Shown piece after piece: positions 25,353 through 34,126 of a stretch of 46,923 nucleotides of DNA. Position 1 is the first letter of the stretch. Each line of letters begins with the position of its first letter. Source of the DNA: Phycisphaeraceae bacterium (GTDB taxonomy: Bacteria; Planctomycetota; Phycisphaerae; Phycisphaerales; Zrk34); the NCBI GenBank assembly GCA_028284925.1, contig JANQQT010000084.1, forward strand, positions 1 to 46,923, given 5' to 3'. The position numbers were made by a program, and so were the translations under genes. Below the pieces are notes generated by a model. The model saw only the letters and a list, made by a program, of their open reading frames with translations, was not told where the DNA came from and did no database searches.

Positions 25353-25843
25353 ACCAGGCTCTCCATCTGACGCCGCATTTGCCCAAGCGTCCTGCGGTAT
25401 CGACTCGCCACAGTCTGCAAGGGCAAGTCCAACGCTTCACCGATCTGCCCGAATGTCAGCCCGCCGTAGATCTTCATCACTACGATTTCCCGCTGATCAT
25501 CGGGCAATGCTTCCAGTGCATTGCGAATGAGTCGATCCCGTTCAGAGTCCAGAGCGGTTAACTCAGGCCCTATTTCCGGGGCGGCCGCCGCATGATCGAA
25601 AACCGTTTCCACGGTAACCGGTGCTCGACCTCGCTGGCGAACCTGATCCATAGCAGCGTTTCGCACAGCAGCAAAGACATAGGCAGTCATGTCACCGTCA
25701 ATCTGTGGTTTCGTACGCACCAAACGTGCGAAAGCATCATGTACGGCATCCTCAGCCTGATCTGCATCGCGCGTTACCGACAGTGCCAGTGTAAACAGTC
25801 CCTGACGATGCCCCGCATAGATATCAGCTAACGACTGATTCAC
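25349..25843 (-). CDS. ECF-type RNA polymerase sigma factor
   Basis: From the GTG at 25843 the protein has 164 residues, the normal ECF size. Region 2 is at about residues 5-70 (YAGHRQGLFTLALSVTRDADQAEDAVHDAFARL, AYVFAAVRNAAMDQVRQRG) and region 4 at about 100-155 (ALEALPDDQREIVVMKIYGGLTFGQIGEALDLPLQTVASRYRRTL) with a clear helix-turn-helix. GTG 25843 is preferred to the upstream GTG 25876 because GGAGG lies 6 bases before it. The stop overlaps the start of the membrane protein gene by ATGA, so the two are co-translated. Its promoter targets are unknown; self-regulation of the operon would be usual. Confidence 0.93.
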   Translation of the reverse strand: MNQSLADIYAGHRQGLFTLALSVTRDADQAEDAVHDAFARLVRTKPQIDGDMTAYVFAAVRNAAMDQVRQRGRAPVTVETVFDHAAAAPEIGPELTALDSERDRLIRNALEALPDDQREIVVMKIYGGLTFGQIGEALDLPLQTVASRYRRTLGQMRRQMESLV

Positions 25844-25977
25844 CGGCGACCTCCACCCCGTTCTTCGCGAATTCACCCCTTACACGCTACCAAACGACCG
25901 ATTTATTCATACTCCCAAATTTTAGGAGCGAAACGTCCATTACATTATCACAACGATCCTCCGGCGCAAACAAAAAA

Positions 25978-25998
25978 CGGCCTGCGATCCGCAGGCCG
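25978..25998 (-). terminator. Intrinsic terminator of rpmB
   Basis: A 9-bp stem CGGCCTGCG/CGCAGGCCG with a 3-base loop. On the minus strand it is followed by TTTTTTG (+ positions about 25971-25977 are CAAAAAA). It lies about 30 bases after the rpmB stop. Confidence 0.88.
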
Positions 25999-26029
25999 TC
26001 CAATACTTGATCTGGAGTCAAAAGGGGCG

Positions 26030-26299
26030 TTATTCGCCGGATTCTTCCGGCCTGTAAGCATATTTCCGCTTGAGAGGCTTCACGACCAACCCCTGTCGAA
26101 TCGCCTTGGCCGACACCTTGACGCGAGTGGGTTTCCCATCGATAACGGCAGTCACATCCTGCAGATTCGGGCGAAAACGACGACGTGTCTTGCCGGTGAT
26201 TTTCTTACCCACACCACCCAGATATTTGGCCTTACCTCGATATTTCAGGGATCGACCAAAGCTTGTTTTCTTGCCAGTCAGGGCACATACACGAGGCAT
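26030..26299 (-). CDS. rpmB: 50S ribosomal protein L28
   Basis: An 89-residue L28, a small protein of the large ribosomal subunit. The family start RVCALTGKKTSFG, TRRRFRPNLQDV and VSAKAIRQGL are all present. It has a single Cys, so it is the zinc-free form. AAGGAAG lies about 5 bases before the ATG. It is monocistronic: an intrinsic terminator follows and the upstream neighbour rpsU is divergent. Confidence 0.95.
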   Translation of the reverse strand: MPRVCALTGKKTSFGRSLKYRGKAKYLGGVGKKITGKTRRRFRPNLQDVTAVIDGKPTRVKVSAKAIRQGLVVKPLKRKYAYRPEESGE

Positions 26300-26528
26300 G
26301 ACATTCTTCCTTATACTGTTCCTGTACCGAAAAAATGCGATTCAGCGCGCAGAGCCAAGCTCTGCCCGCCGATGTATTGCAAGAGCAATCTTTGGCGATC
26401 ACTTGCATGAGGTCAAATCCACGCCAATAATAACCTCTCGCAAACTGCTTGCGAAATCAAGAGGACAGGAATCAGAGTATCCCTGCGCTAAACAACAGCC
26501 CCATAATCAGGAACAGGTGAAATTCCAC
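26300..26528. other. Divergent leader region between rpmB and rpsU, with two hairpins
   Basis: This 229-base stretch must hold promoters for both ribosomal genes. Two hairpins are visible: GCAGAGC/GCTCTGC (26349-26355 with 26359-26365, 3-base loop) in the rpmB leader, and a nested one in the rpsU leader, CCTCT (26434-26438) with AGAGG (26460-26464) enclosing CGCAA (26439-26443) with TTGCG (26449-26453). Ribosomal protein leaders often carry such autoregulatory structures, but none of known type is recognised. No consensus promoter could be assigned. Confidence 0.45.
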
Positions 26529-26723
26529 ATGGCGATCCGAATCAAATCACGCGGCGGCGAAACCGTGGAGCAAATGCTTCGAAGATTCAAGAAGCTCTGC
26601 GAAAAGGAAGGCTTGACCAAGGACATCAAAAAGAATGCCTACTACGAAAAGCCCTCTGAACGCCGCCGACGCGCACAGCGAAAGAGCGTCAAACGCGTCA
26701 TCAAGCCCGGCGGTATCCGCTAA
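26529..26723 (+). CDS. rpsU: 30S ribosomal protein S21
   Basis: A 64-residue S21, a small basic protein of the 30S subunit that helps initiation. It has GETVEQMLRRFKKLCEKEGLTKDIKKNAYYEKPSERRRRAQRKS, the full family core, here given only in part: ETVEQMLRRFKK and YEKPSERRRR. The frame is open far upstream, but homology and ATG 26529 fix the start; an AGG-containing site (CAGGTG) is about 10 bases before it. It is the first gene of a + strand run with rsfS and panD. Confidence 0.95.
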   Translation: MAIRIKSRGGETVEQMLRRFKKLCEKEGLTKDIKKNAYYEKPSERRRRAQRKSVKRVIKPGGIR

Positions 26724-26831
26724 ACCGCTCGGCGCGCCGGTCTCGTTCGAGAACGGTTCGATAATCCTTCCAGTCAGAATCTAAATTTGCGACAGGGAGC
26801 GGGTTGTCTCGAATGCACCCGCCACCCGTTC

Positions 26832-27275
26832 ATGATTCAAGATCCCAATCCATCCCACGAAAACGACACTACGGCCTCACGTCCTGAATCCGACGCCGAG
26901 TATTTTGCCTGCTGCGCCGCACGACTCTTGGCCGACAGCAACTGCGAGGACGTCGTCGTGCTGGATTTGCGAGGAATGAGCCAGATCACCGACTACTACG
27001 TCATTGCATCCGGCACGTCCGATCGACAGATTAAATCCGTCGCTGACGACCTGCGACATCTCGCAGCGGATATGAAGCAATCTCCTATCTCCAAACCTTC
27101 CACACAGACAACGCAGTGGATTGTGGTCGATTTCGTCGATGTCATTATCCACCTGTTTGATGCTCCGACACGTGCATTCTACGACTTGGAATCCCTCTGG
27201 GGAGACGGCCGGGAAATCCGCTGGCAACCCTACACCAAACCGGGCCAATTCGCCCGCATCTCCTCGGGACAATAA
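26832..27275 (+). CDS. rsfS: Ribosomal silencing factor RsfS (YbeB/Iojap family)
   Basis: RsfS binds L14 and blocks joining of ribosomal subunits when nutrients are short. From ATG 26832 the protein has 147 residues. Family landmarks are EDVVVLDLRGMSQITDYYVI, SGTSDRQIKSVADDL, WIVVDFVDVIIHLF and YDLESLWGDGR. A start further upstream (TTG 26787) adds 15 unlikely residues. It follows rpsU by about 108 bases. The usual neighbours nadD and proBA are absent. Confidence 0.93.
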   Translation: MIQDPNPSHENDTTASRPESDAEYFACCAARLLADSNCEDVVVLDLRGMSQITDYYVIASGTSDRQIKSVADDLRHLAADMKQSPISKPSTQTTQWIVVDFVDVIIHLFDAPTRAFYDLESLWGDGREIRWQPYTKPGQFARISSGQ

Positions 27276-27397
27276 GCACATCACAACCGTCAAATCCCAT
27301 TACGGCGACTCGACCGTCCTATACCCCCGACCTACCATTTCGCGCAACACACCTGCCCGACTTTCTAACGACCCTCTGACCGAACACGGTGTTCTCC

Positions 27398-27790
27398 ATG
27401 TTTTGCAAACTTCTCAGAGCCAAAATCCATCAGGCCACCATTACTCAGACGGACGAATCGTACGTGGGCTCGATTACCATCGATGAAGACCTCTTACGGG
27501 CAACCGGCATACATCCGAATGAGGTGGTTCTGATCGCCGATTCCAATAACGGCGCACGCTTCGAAACATATGTCATCAAGGGCGAAGCGGGTTCAGGCAT
27601 CATCGGCGTCAACGGAGCCGCTGCCAAACTGGTCAACCAAGGCGATAAGGTCATCATCTTCGCACACTATTTCCTCCAGCCAAACCAGATCGAAGATCAC
27701 GAAGCCAACGTCATTCTCGTTAACGAAGAAAACAAGATTACCAAGCAATTGCGCTATCCCAGCTCGATCGAGCTTACCATCGGCGTCTGA
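27398..27790 (+). CDS. panD: Aspartate 1-decarboxylase (pantothenate synthesis)
   Basis: PanD makes beta-alanine from aspartate for pantothenate and CoA. It is a pyruvoyl enzyme that cleaves itself at Gly-Ser; the site is seen in ESYVGSITID, with Ser25 as the residue that becomes the pyruvoyl group. The 130-residue protein from ATG 27398 has the usual length, and MFCKLLRAKIHQATIT, GARFETYVIKGEAGSG and INGAAA-like GVNGAAAKLVNQGDKVII match the family. The frame also has ATG 27389 three codons upstream. No panB or panC is in the window. Confidence 0.95.
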   Translation: MFCKLLRAKIHQATITQTDESYVGSITIDEDLLRATGIHPNEVVLIADSNNGARFETYVIKGEAGSGIIGVNGAAAKLVNQGDKVIIFAHYFLQPNQIEDHEANVILVNEENKITKQLRYPSSIELTIGV

Positions 27791-27905
27791 CCAGACCCGG
27801 TCATTCTTCACTCAAATTCATGCTACCCCCCTACCGTCCTGTCGGTATCGATCTACAATGCTTCGAGATCGTTTCGATATTCGCTCCCGGCAAGACGAGG
27901 CTCCC

Positions 27906-29618
27906 ATGCCCAAGATCCGTATCAGCCTGGCCAACAAATGCCAAATTCTCTTTGGCACTGCGGTCATACTTATCCTGGTTGTCTCGCTGGCCGTCCCCTT
28001 TTATCGCATGGAAACCCTCACCGATGAAGCGCAACAGGAAGTCGCCCGCCGATTCGCCGACGCATGGATACAGGATCTCGTCCGCCGCAAACCCCGATTC
28101 ATCGGCGAATCCAGAGAAAAATCAACGTGGTCTTCAATCCTCAGCCCAAACAGCGGCCTGCCCTTCGACATTCAGACACCAACCGATCTGCAACCATTCA
28201 ACATTCCCCTCTCTAATGATGAACAGCAACCTCTCGGACAGCGCCTGGTCAATGTCGACCACATTAACGAAGAAGACCCCGAAGATCAGATCTTCTTTGA
28301 AGCCCTCGAAGTATTCGGCGACAACGACCAAACCAAAGACATGTTCCGCGTTATCCGGTCCAAAGACGACAAACGGATTTACCGATACGTCCGCGCCATT
28401 CGCGAAATGGAACTTGTAAGCGGTCGCGACTACTCTACCAACATCGTTGGCCTGGACATTATCAACCCCGCACGGTATCTCCTTTTGATCGACCTTCGGG
28501 CTGATTGGGCTGAATCCCAGATCAAAACCAATCGAATTTACCTAGCACTCTCAGGCCTCTCCGCAGGCGTCCTGGCGATCATCGCCTTCTGGTTCATATC
28601 CACACGGATCATCCTCTCACCCGTCCGTGTCCTGCGCGAAACCGCTGAAAAAGTCGCGGATGGCGATGTCAACATTCGAGCAGATATCAGCACGGGCGAT
28701 GAATTCGAGCAACTCTCCGATACCTTTAACCAAATGCTCGAAGCACTTAAAACCAACGAAGATGAGTTACGCGACCTCAACAAACAGCTCGACCTGAAAC
28801 TCGACGAACTCGCCCGTTCCAACCTTTCCCTTTATGAAGCTAACCGCATCAAAGGTGATTTTCTGGCAAACGTTTCTCATGAACTGCGAACACCACTCAA
28901 CTCAATCATCGGTTTCGCGGAAGTTCTCAACGAGGCAGAAAACACGCCTCTCGACAAGAAACGAAGATACATTGACAACATTCTTACCTCATCACGATCA
29001 CTCCTCCAACTCATTACCGAACTCCTTGACCTTGCCAAAATCGAAGCCGGTCGCATCGAGCTCCACCTTGACACCATGCCCGTCGCCGAAACCTGCCAAA
29101 CCCTGTTTAGCCTTATTCGCCCCCAGGCCGACCGCAAAAGACTGGACCTCAGACTGGATCTCGAGAAGAACATCCCCACCATTCAAACCGACCCCGGCAA
29201 GATCCAGCAGATCATCTTTAATTTCCTTTCAAATGCCGTCAAGTTCACACCTGAGGAAGGCTCCGTTGAACTCGGCGCGTCGACGATCCAGGATAGTCAA
29301 TCCCATTCCCCGATCGGCGTAAGAATCTGGGTCACGGACACCGGCCCCGGCATCGCCGAAGACCAGCAGGAATTGATATTCGACAAATTCAGACAACTCG
29401 ACGCCGCCCATACCCGTGAACATAGCGGCACAGGCCTGGGCCTGGCCATCAGCCGTGAACTGGCCAAACTACTCGAAGCCAGAATCGAACTCGACAGCTA
29501 TCCCGGAAAAGGCTCAACATTCAGCCTGGTCATCCCGCTGGAAATAGTCGACAAAAGTGCCCCGCTTATGCCTGAAGTCAACCGCAGCACAACCCCGCCC
29601 TCCACCACAGCCCTTTGA
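27906..29618 (+). CDS. Membrane sensor histidine kinase (HAMP-HisKA-HATPase)
   Basis: A 570-residue kinase: membrane span 1 (about 13-33), an extracytoplasmic sensor of some 175 residues, span 2 (211-232), HAMP (233-285), coiled coil, HisKA with His325 in FLANVSHELRTPLNSIIGF, and a catalytic domain with N box NAVKFTPE (443-450), G1 DTGPGIA (478-484) and G2 GTGLGLAI (508-515). All kinase residues are intact. The sensor's RIYRYVRAIRE (158-168) weakly recalls DUF3365/Tll0287-like domains, but no heme-binding CxxCH is present. ATG 27906 is preferred (GAGG 5 bases upstream) over ATG 27858. No response regulator is nearby, so the partner is unknown. It is convergent with proS (18-base gap). Confidence 0.92.
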   Translation: MPKIRISLANKCQILFGTAVILILVVSLAVPFYRMETLTDEAQQEVARRFADAWIQDLVRRKPRFIGESREKSTWSSILSPNSGLPFDIQTPTDLQPFNIPLSNDEQQPLGQRLVNVDHINEEDPEDQIFFEALEVFGDNDQTKDMFRVIRSKDDKRIYRYVRAIREMELVSGRDYSTNIVGLDIINPARYLLLIDLRADWAESQIKTNRIYLALSGLSAGVLAIIAFWFISTRIILSPVRVLRETAEKVADGDVNIRADISTGDEFEQLSDTFNQMLEALKTNEDELRDLNKQLDLKLDELARSNLSLYEANRIKGDFLANVSHELRTPLNSIIGFAEVLNEAENTPLDKKRRYIDNILTSSRSLLQLITELLDLAKIEAGRIELHLDTMPVAETCQTLFSLIRPQADRKRLDLRLDLEKNIPTIQTDPGKIQQIIFNFLSNAVKFTPEEGSVELGASTIQDSQSHSPIGVRIWVTDTGPGIAEDQQELIFDKFRQLDAAHTREHSGTGLGLAISRELAKLLEARIELDSYPGKGSTFSLVIPLEIVDKSAPLMPEVNRSTTPPSTTAL

Positions 29619-29636
29619 CATCCCCCCTAATTCACA

Positions 29637-31433
29637 TCAACCTCCGTTCAAATACGCATCCACACGATCCAGCACATCCCCAAGCGCAACCATCTCTGCA
29701 TCCGCTGCGGCGCGCGGCTTAAACTCCACCTCATCATTCGCCAACCCCTTATCCCCCACCGTAATTCTCAACGGAATACCAATCAAATCCGCATCGTTAA
29801 ACTTCACGCCCGGACGCTCAGCCCGATCATCCTGCAAAACGTCCACACCCTGCTCACTAAGCTTCGCATACAGATCATCCGCAACCTCCTTCATCCGGTC
29901 CTCATACCGAATCGGCGTGATCACCACCTCATAAGGCGCAATCGCCGTCGGCCAGATTATCCCACGATCATCATGCCCCTCTTCCGCCTCCAGTGCCGCC
30001 GCAATAATCCGATTCACCCCAATTCCATAACACCCCATCAAAACCGGACACTCCTTTTGCTCTTCATCCGCCACCTTCAATCCCAAGGCATCCGAATACT
30101 TCGTCCCCAGCTTAAACACATGTCCCACCTCAATCCCCTTGGATTCGACCATCACACCTTCATCCCGCGGTGAAGGATCACCCGCCACAGCATTGCGTAC
30201 ATCCGCAACAATCACCAATTCCTCAGCCCGATCACCCAACCCATCCATCACGTCCCGCTTCCAATTGAAATGCTTGACATGATGGTCCGCCTCATTCGCG
30301 CCACTGGCCCAGAACTGAGCTTGCGCTGCATCCGGATCCACAATCACCGCCGTACTCTGCTTCCCAACAACCGCATGAGGTCCGACATACCCAATCTCAA
30401 ACCCCTCCCTCTCCCGCGCACGCCTCTCATCCGCAAGCGCCACATACTTTCCACCCCATCGCGATTCAATCAACCCACGCACTTTCGCCTCATTCACCTC
30501 ATGGTCACCCCGCACCACCACCAACGCCCAATGGCTCGGCTGATCCGGTTGAGGACCGTTCTCATCACCCGACATGCTTTCGAACACAATCGTCTTGAGC
30601 ATATTCTTAGGTTTTACCTTCATGAACTTGCCCACATCCTCGATCGTCGCCTGCCCAGGCGTATGCACTCTTTCCAATTCCCCCGTAGGCTCACCCGCCA
30701 AATCATACGCCCGCTCACCAATCTCACACTTCTCCACATTCGCCGCATAATCTCCACCGTCGCTCGACAAAATCGTATCCTCACCGTGCGGCGACGGAAT
30801 CATAAACTCATGGCTCGCATTCCCCCCGATCGGGCCGCTCTCCGCCTCCACAATCACATAATGCAACCCACACCGCTCAAAGATACGACAGTACGCGTTG
30901 TACATCGCATCATAACTCTTATCCAATCCCTCAATATCAATGTCAAATGAATACGCATCTTTCATCTGGAATTCGCGACTACGCAACACACCAAAGCGCG
31001 GCCGAAACTCATCGCGAAACTTGGTCTGGATCTGATAAAGCGTCAGCGGAACCTGCCGGTAGCTCGACACGTATGCCTTGACCAACTGCGTCATCACCTC
31101 CTCATGCGTCGGGCCCATTGCAAGCTCTCGACCATGGCGATCCTTCACCACAAACAGGTTTTCGCCATACGCCTCTCGCCTCCCCGTCTGCTCCCACCAC
31201 TCCACCGGCTGCAGCGTCGGTAAAAACACCTCAACCGCACCCGCGCCGTCCATCTCCTCGCGAACAATCTGCATCACCTTCCGCAACACCCGAATCCCAA
31301 GCGGTAAGTACGAATACGCCCCCGATGCCACCTGTTGAATCAAACCGGCCCGCAACATCAACTGATGCGACGGAACCACCGCCTCACCGGGGACTTGGCG
31401 CATTGTCGGGATTAACGTCTGACTCCATCGCAT
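29637..31433 (-). CDS. proS: Prolyl-tRNA synthetase (bacterial type)
   Basis: A 598-residue class II synthetase of the bacterial type with an inserted YbaK-like editing domain that clears Ala-tRNA(Pro). Motif 1 region GAYSYLPLGIRVLRKVMQIVREEM, motif 2 TKFRDEFRPRFGVLRSREFQMKDAYSF, GPTHEEVMTQLV and the C-terminal class II signature GCYGIGVNRIIAAALE are present, as is the anticodon-binding domain near the C-terminus (YEVVITPIRY). The start ATG 31433 has GGAG 8 bases upstream; an in-frame ATG at 31451 adds six residues. The long quality of the editing insert (about residues 240-400) matches E. coli-like ProS. Confidence 0.96.
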   Translation of the reverse strand: MRWSQTLIPTMRQVPGEAVVPSHQLMLRAGLIQQVASGAYSYLPLGIRVLRKVMQIVREEMDGAGAVEVFLPTLQPVEWWEQTGRREAYGENLFVVKDRHGRELAMGPTHEEVMTQLVKAYVSSYRQVPLTLYQIQTKFRDEFRPRFGVLRSREFQMKDAYSFDIDIEGLDKSYDAMYNAYCRIFERCGLHYVIVEAESGPIGGNASHEFMIPSPHGEDTILSSDGGDYAANVEKCEIGERAYDLAGEPTGELERVHTPGQATIEDVGKFMKVKPKNMLKTIVFESMSGDENGPQPDQPSHWALVVVRGDHEVNEAKVRGLIESRWGGKYVALADERRAREREGFEIGYVGPHAVVGKQSTAVIVDPDAAQAQFWASGANEADHHVKHFNWKRDVMDGLGDRAEELVIVADVRNAVAGDPSPRDEGVMVESKGIEVGHVFKLGTKYSDALGLKVADEEQKECPVLMGCYGIGVNRIIAAALEAEEGHDDRGIIWPTAIAPYEVVITPIRYEDRMKEVADDLYAKLSEQGVDVLQDDRAERPGVKFNDADLIGIPLRITVGDKGLANDEVEFKPRAAADAEMVALGDVLDRVDAYLNGG

Positions 31434-31545
31434 GGCGAACACTCCAATCAATCTTCAGGAAAGTCGCCTATGATACCGACCACCACCGCGCCAAGTCCAA
31501 ATCCACTCCGCCAATTCGCCACATTCACTCAAAATTCTCCAACAC

Positions 31546-32484
31546 CTATCCGAGCTTGGGCTTGGGAATGCGAACGGTGATTCCGGGAATCTTAAACTTG
31601 CCCTGCAACGCACCTTTCAGACCAAACGCCTTCCCATCGCGTTTGCTCTCATATTGAATGTGCACCTGATACACCCCCTTATTCATCAACGAAGGCGAAA
31701 TGAATTGCTGATATCCAAACTGAACCGTCTTTCCCGGAGCCACCGCCATAAAGTGTCGTTTGGAAAAGATCTCCCGTCGCCGCTTGTTATTACGATTGAT
31801 GTTCGGATACGGGTCATACTTCACCGCCGTGCCATCCGGCCCCAGCACCTTGATACCAATTGGCTTATCTTCACGGTATATGTTCACAAGAGTCATCTTT
31901 CCCCCCGTATTTCTTACGACGATGTGAATACTCATACGTCCAAGCAAACGACGCGCCTTTTTGAATCTCGGATCGGCCAGCACATCCATCTCACGCGACT
32001 CAATCAACGCGCCAAAGGAAACACCATCCTTCGCCTCACTCCAACGTATATCCCGTTTGATCTCTTTCAACTTCCTGCGAATGTCTTTGACATGGGACAT
32101 TGCCATGTAATTGCCTGGAAAAAAGCAAGGATAAGTTTCCTCACCATTCCTCTTAATACTCTTCAGGATCCATACGCCTTCCTGCCCCGACTTGTAACGT
32201 GGTATACCTGCTACCATTGGTACGCCCGGCTTTGGAGGAGGCGCCCACGTCAACGTCAGATCCTTCATCGCCTTACCTCCCTTCAATACCTCCTGAACCT
32301 TCAGCGTTCCGATCGATTGTCGGCCCTCAACCTTAACATCTCCAATCTTCCCAATAACTACACAATCTGCGACCAGCAACTTCACCTTCAGCGGAACATA
32401 AACTATGCTTAACGCATCCGCACGCGGTAAGCTACCAAAAACAGTCATCAGTCCGACAATCGTAACCCAAATCATTTGACGCAT
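31546..32484 (-). CDS. Secreted protein of unknown function
   Basis: A 312-residue protein counted from ATG 32484, chosen because AGGAAG lies 6 bases before it and the signal peptide (MRQMIWVTIVGLMTVFGS, cleavage near ADA) begins there; a longer frame starts at 32514. The N-terminal half has VADCVVIGKIGDVKV, LKVQEVLKGG and YKSGQEGVWILKSI, a pattern seen in small beta-rich secreted domains. The C-terminal half has MTLVNIYREDKPIGIKVLGPDG and HFMAVAPGKTVQFGYQ, suggesting an Ig-like or macroglobulin-like fold, but no named domain is recognised. It is upstream of proS on the same strand after about 110 bases, probably with its own promoter. Confidence 0.7.
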   Translation of the reverse strand: MRQMIWVTIVGLMTVFGSLPRADALSIVYVPLKVKLLVADCVVIGKIGDVKVEGRQSIGTLKVQEVLKGGKAMKDLTLTWAPPPKPGVPMVAGIPRYKSGQEGVWILKSIKRNGEETYPCFFPGNYMAMSHVKDIRRKLKEIKRDIRWSEAKDGVSFGALIESREMDVLADPRFKKARRLLGRMSIHIVVRNTGGKMTLVNIYREDKPIGIKVLGPDGTAVKYDPYPNINRNNKRRREIFSKRHFMAVAPGKTVQFGYQQFISPSLMNKGVYQVHIQYESKRDGKAFGLKGALQGKFKIPGITVRIPKPKLG

Positions 32485-33016
32485 CACAATCTTCCTTTCC
32501 ATGACTTTGTTCATCGAGATAACGAACTAATCCTCTGGCCGTCCACCCAATCAACTCAATACTCGACCAAAGCCACCCACCCCGAGCCGGTTTCTGAATT
32601 TCGTACGCTTGCCAACAAGCTGCGTAACTGAATTCTTCCGGCAACACCCGCTTTCCGCCACATCAACAAAAGCCAAACACACGCAAACCATTGACACGAT
32701 CGGATGCTTCATGGCTGTTACCTTTTCATCAGATCAGCACTCACACTCTATCGGCCCACCAATTTAACATACATTCTTACACCAACAACTGCACAAAAGT
32801 CCGCAATAAACCACGAACCATTCACCCCCGCATACGTATTAATTTCAGGCCAAAAGCAACGAAACTCTCGAAAAAGGTTGACCAGGAAAGTCACCCAAAA
32901 CCATTCGCTCCCGTTGCACACCACTGAGATCTTAACCACTCGAAAGGACCAACGAGACCGATGTCGCGGGTGACTCTCCTTGTTTACAAACCATTCACTT
33001 TGCTGTCCACGCTCGC
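32485..33016. other. Gene-free interval of about 530 bases
   Basis: It lies between the secreted-protein gene and the alcohol dehydrogenase, both on the minus strand. No frame longer than about 90 codons with coding character is seen on either strand. It is moderately A/C-rich on the + strand and shows no clear terminator, tRNA or repeat. Confidence 0.5.
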
Positions 33017-34126
33017 CTAATCCCCCATCAGAATTACACCCCTCGCCACATCTTCATCATTTAATCGCGTATATGCCTCATTAATCTGATCCAGTCGGTA
33101 ACGCTGTGTCACCATCTGGTCCAGCGGCAACTTCCCTTCCAGATACAATTGCGCATAAGCCGGAAAATCCAGTGCCGGATCGGCTGTCCCATAATACGAT
33201 CCAGTCACCGTCTTCTCTTGCCTCGTTATTTCGGGCGATCCCAATGCCAACTTCGATCCCGCAGGTCCGATCCCTACCAATACCGCCATCCCACCCGCAC
33301 GCAATGATTCAAAGCAAGCCTCCTGAACACTCACCACACCCGATGCGTCAAACGCATAGTCCACACCCCGCCCCTCCGTCAACGCTCGAATCTCATCCAC
33401 CACACCGTCCCCCATCAAGAGCCCGTCCGTTGCGCCAAACGATCGGGCGATCTCACACTTACCCTCCGTCTGATCCACCACAATGATTCGCTCGGCCCCC
33501 GCCAGCTTGGCCGCCATAACCGTACTGGTCCCCACACCCCCGATCCCAAACACTGCCACGCTCGATCCTTCCTCCACCTTTGCTGTATTCAAGACGCTTC
33601 CCACGCCCGTCGTCACCGCACACCCGATCAGCGAAGCCACCTCCAGTGGGACCTCCTTCAACAATGGCACACAACACATCGCCGGTACCACCGCATACTC
33701 CGCAAAACATGCCGTAGCCGTAAAGTGATACACCGGCTCGCCCCCCAGGCTAAGACGGGGCGTCCCGTCCAACATGGTCCCAGCCCATTTCGGTTCCAGA
33801 TACTCCCCGCACAACGCCGGCCGCCCCTTGCCACAAAAAAAGCACGACCCGCAATTGGGCGCCCAGTTGAAAGCCACATGATCCCCGACCTTTACCCCCC
33901 CTTCCACACCTTCTCCCAACGCCTCCACAACCCCCGCCCCCTCATGCCCCGCCACCACCGGCATCGGATGCTTCGTCTCGCCCGTTCGAATATGCCAGTC
34001 ACTTCGACAAACTCCGGCCGCACGCACACGTACCAATACCTCACCCTCCCGCGGCTCGGCCAAATCAACCGTTTCGATCGACCAGGGCTTACCCGGCTCA
34101 AAAAGTACCGCAGCCTGAATTTTCAT
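33017..34126 (-). CDS. Zinc-dependent alcohol dehydrogenase (class III-like)
   Basis: A 369-residue medium-chain dehydrogenase, using NAD(P) and zinc to interconvert alcohols and aldehydes. The catalytic zinc ligands are Cys40 in AAGVCRSDWH, His61 in AGHEGAG and Cys169 in IGCAVTTGVGSVLNTA. The structural zinc site is Cys92, Cys95, Cys98 and Cys106. The nucleotide fold is VAVFGIGGVGTS (190-201) with an acidic residue after the following strand (IIVVDQ), consistent with NAD. Substrate is unknown; class III relatives include glutathione-formaldehyde dehydrogenase, but the resemblance is not close enough to assign. Divergent from the A2M-like gene; no strong ribosome binding site. Confidence 0.93.
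   Translation of the reverse strand: MKIQAAVLFEPGKPWSIETVDLAEPREGEVLVRVRAAGVCRSDWHIRTGETKHPMPVVAGHEGAGVVEALGEGVEGGVKVGDHVAFNWAPNCGSCFFCGKGRPALCGEYLEPKWAGTMLDGTPRLSLGGEPVYHFTATACFAEYAVVPAMCCVPLLKEVPLEVASLIGCAVTTGVGSVLNTAKVEEGSSVAVFGIGGVGTSTVMAAKLAGAERIIVVDQTEGKCEIARSFGATDGLLMGDGVVDEIRALTEGRGVDYAFDASGVVSVQEACFESLRAGGMAVLVGIGPAGSKLALGSPEITRQEKTVTGSYYGTADPALDFPAYAQLYLEGKLPLDQMVTQRYRLDQINEAYTRLNDEDVARGVILMGD

Noticed and set aside
26070-26528. Long upstream extension of the rpsU frame
   Set aside because: The extension runs antisense through rpmB; S21 homology begins at ATG 26529.
27570-27905. Upstream extension of the histidine kinase frame into panD
   Set aside because: It overlaps panD in another frame; GAGG before ATG 27906 and the first membrane span support the shorter protein.
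30270-30950. 226-codon open frame on the + strand inside proS
   Set aside because: It is antisense to proS and rich in His, Arg, Leu and Pro, the pattern of a shadow of a codon-biased gene; no motif or ribosome binding site.
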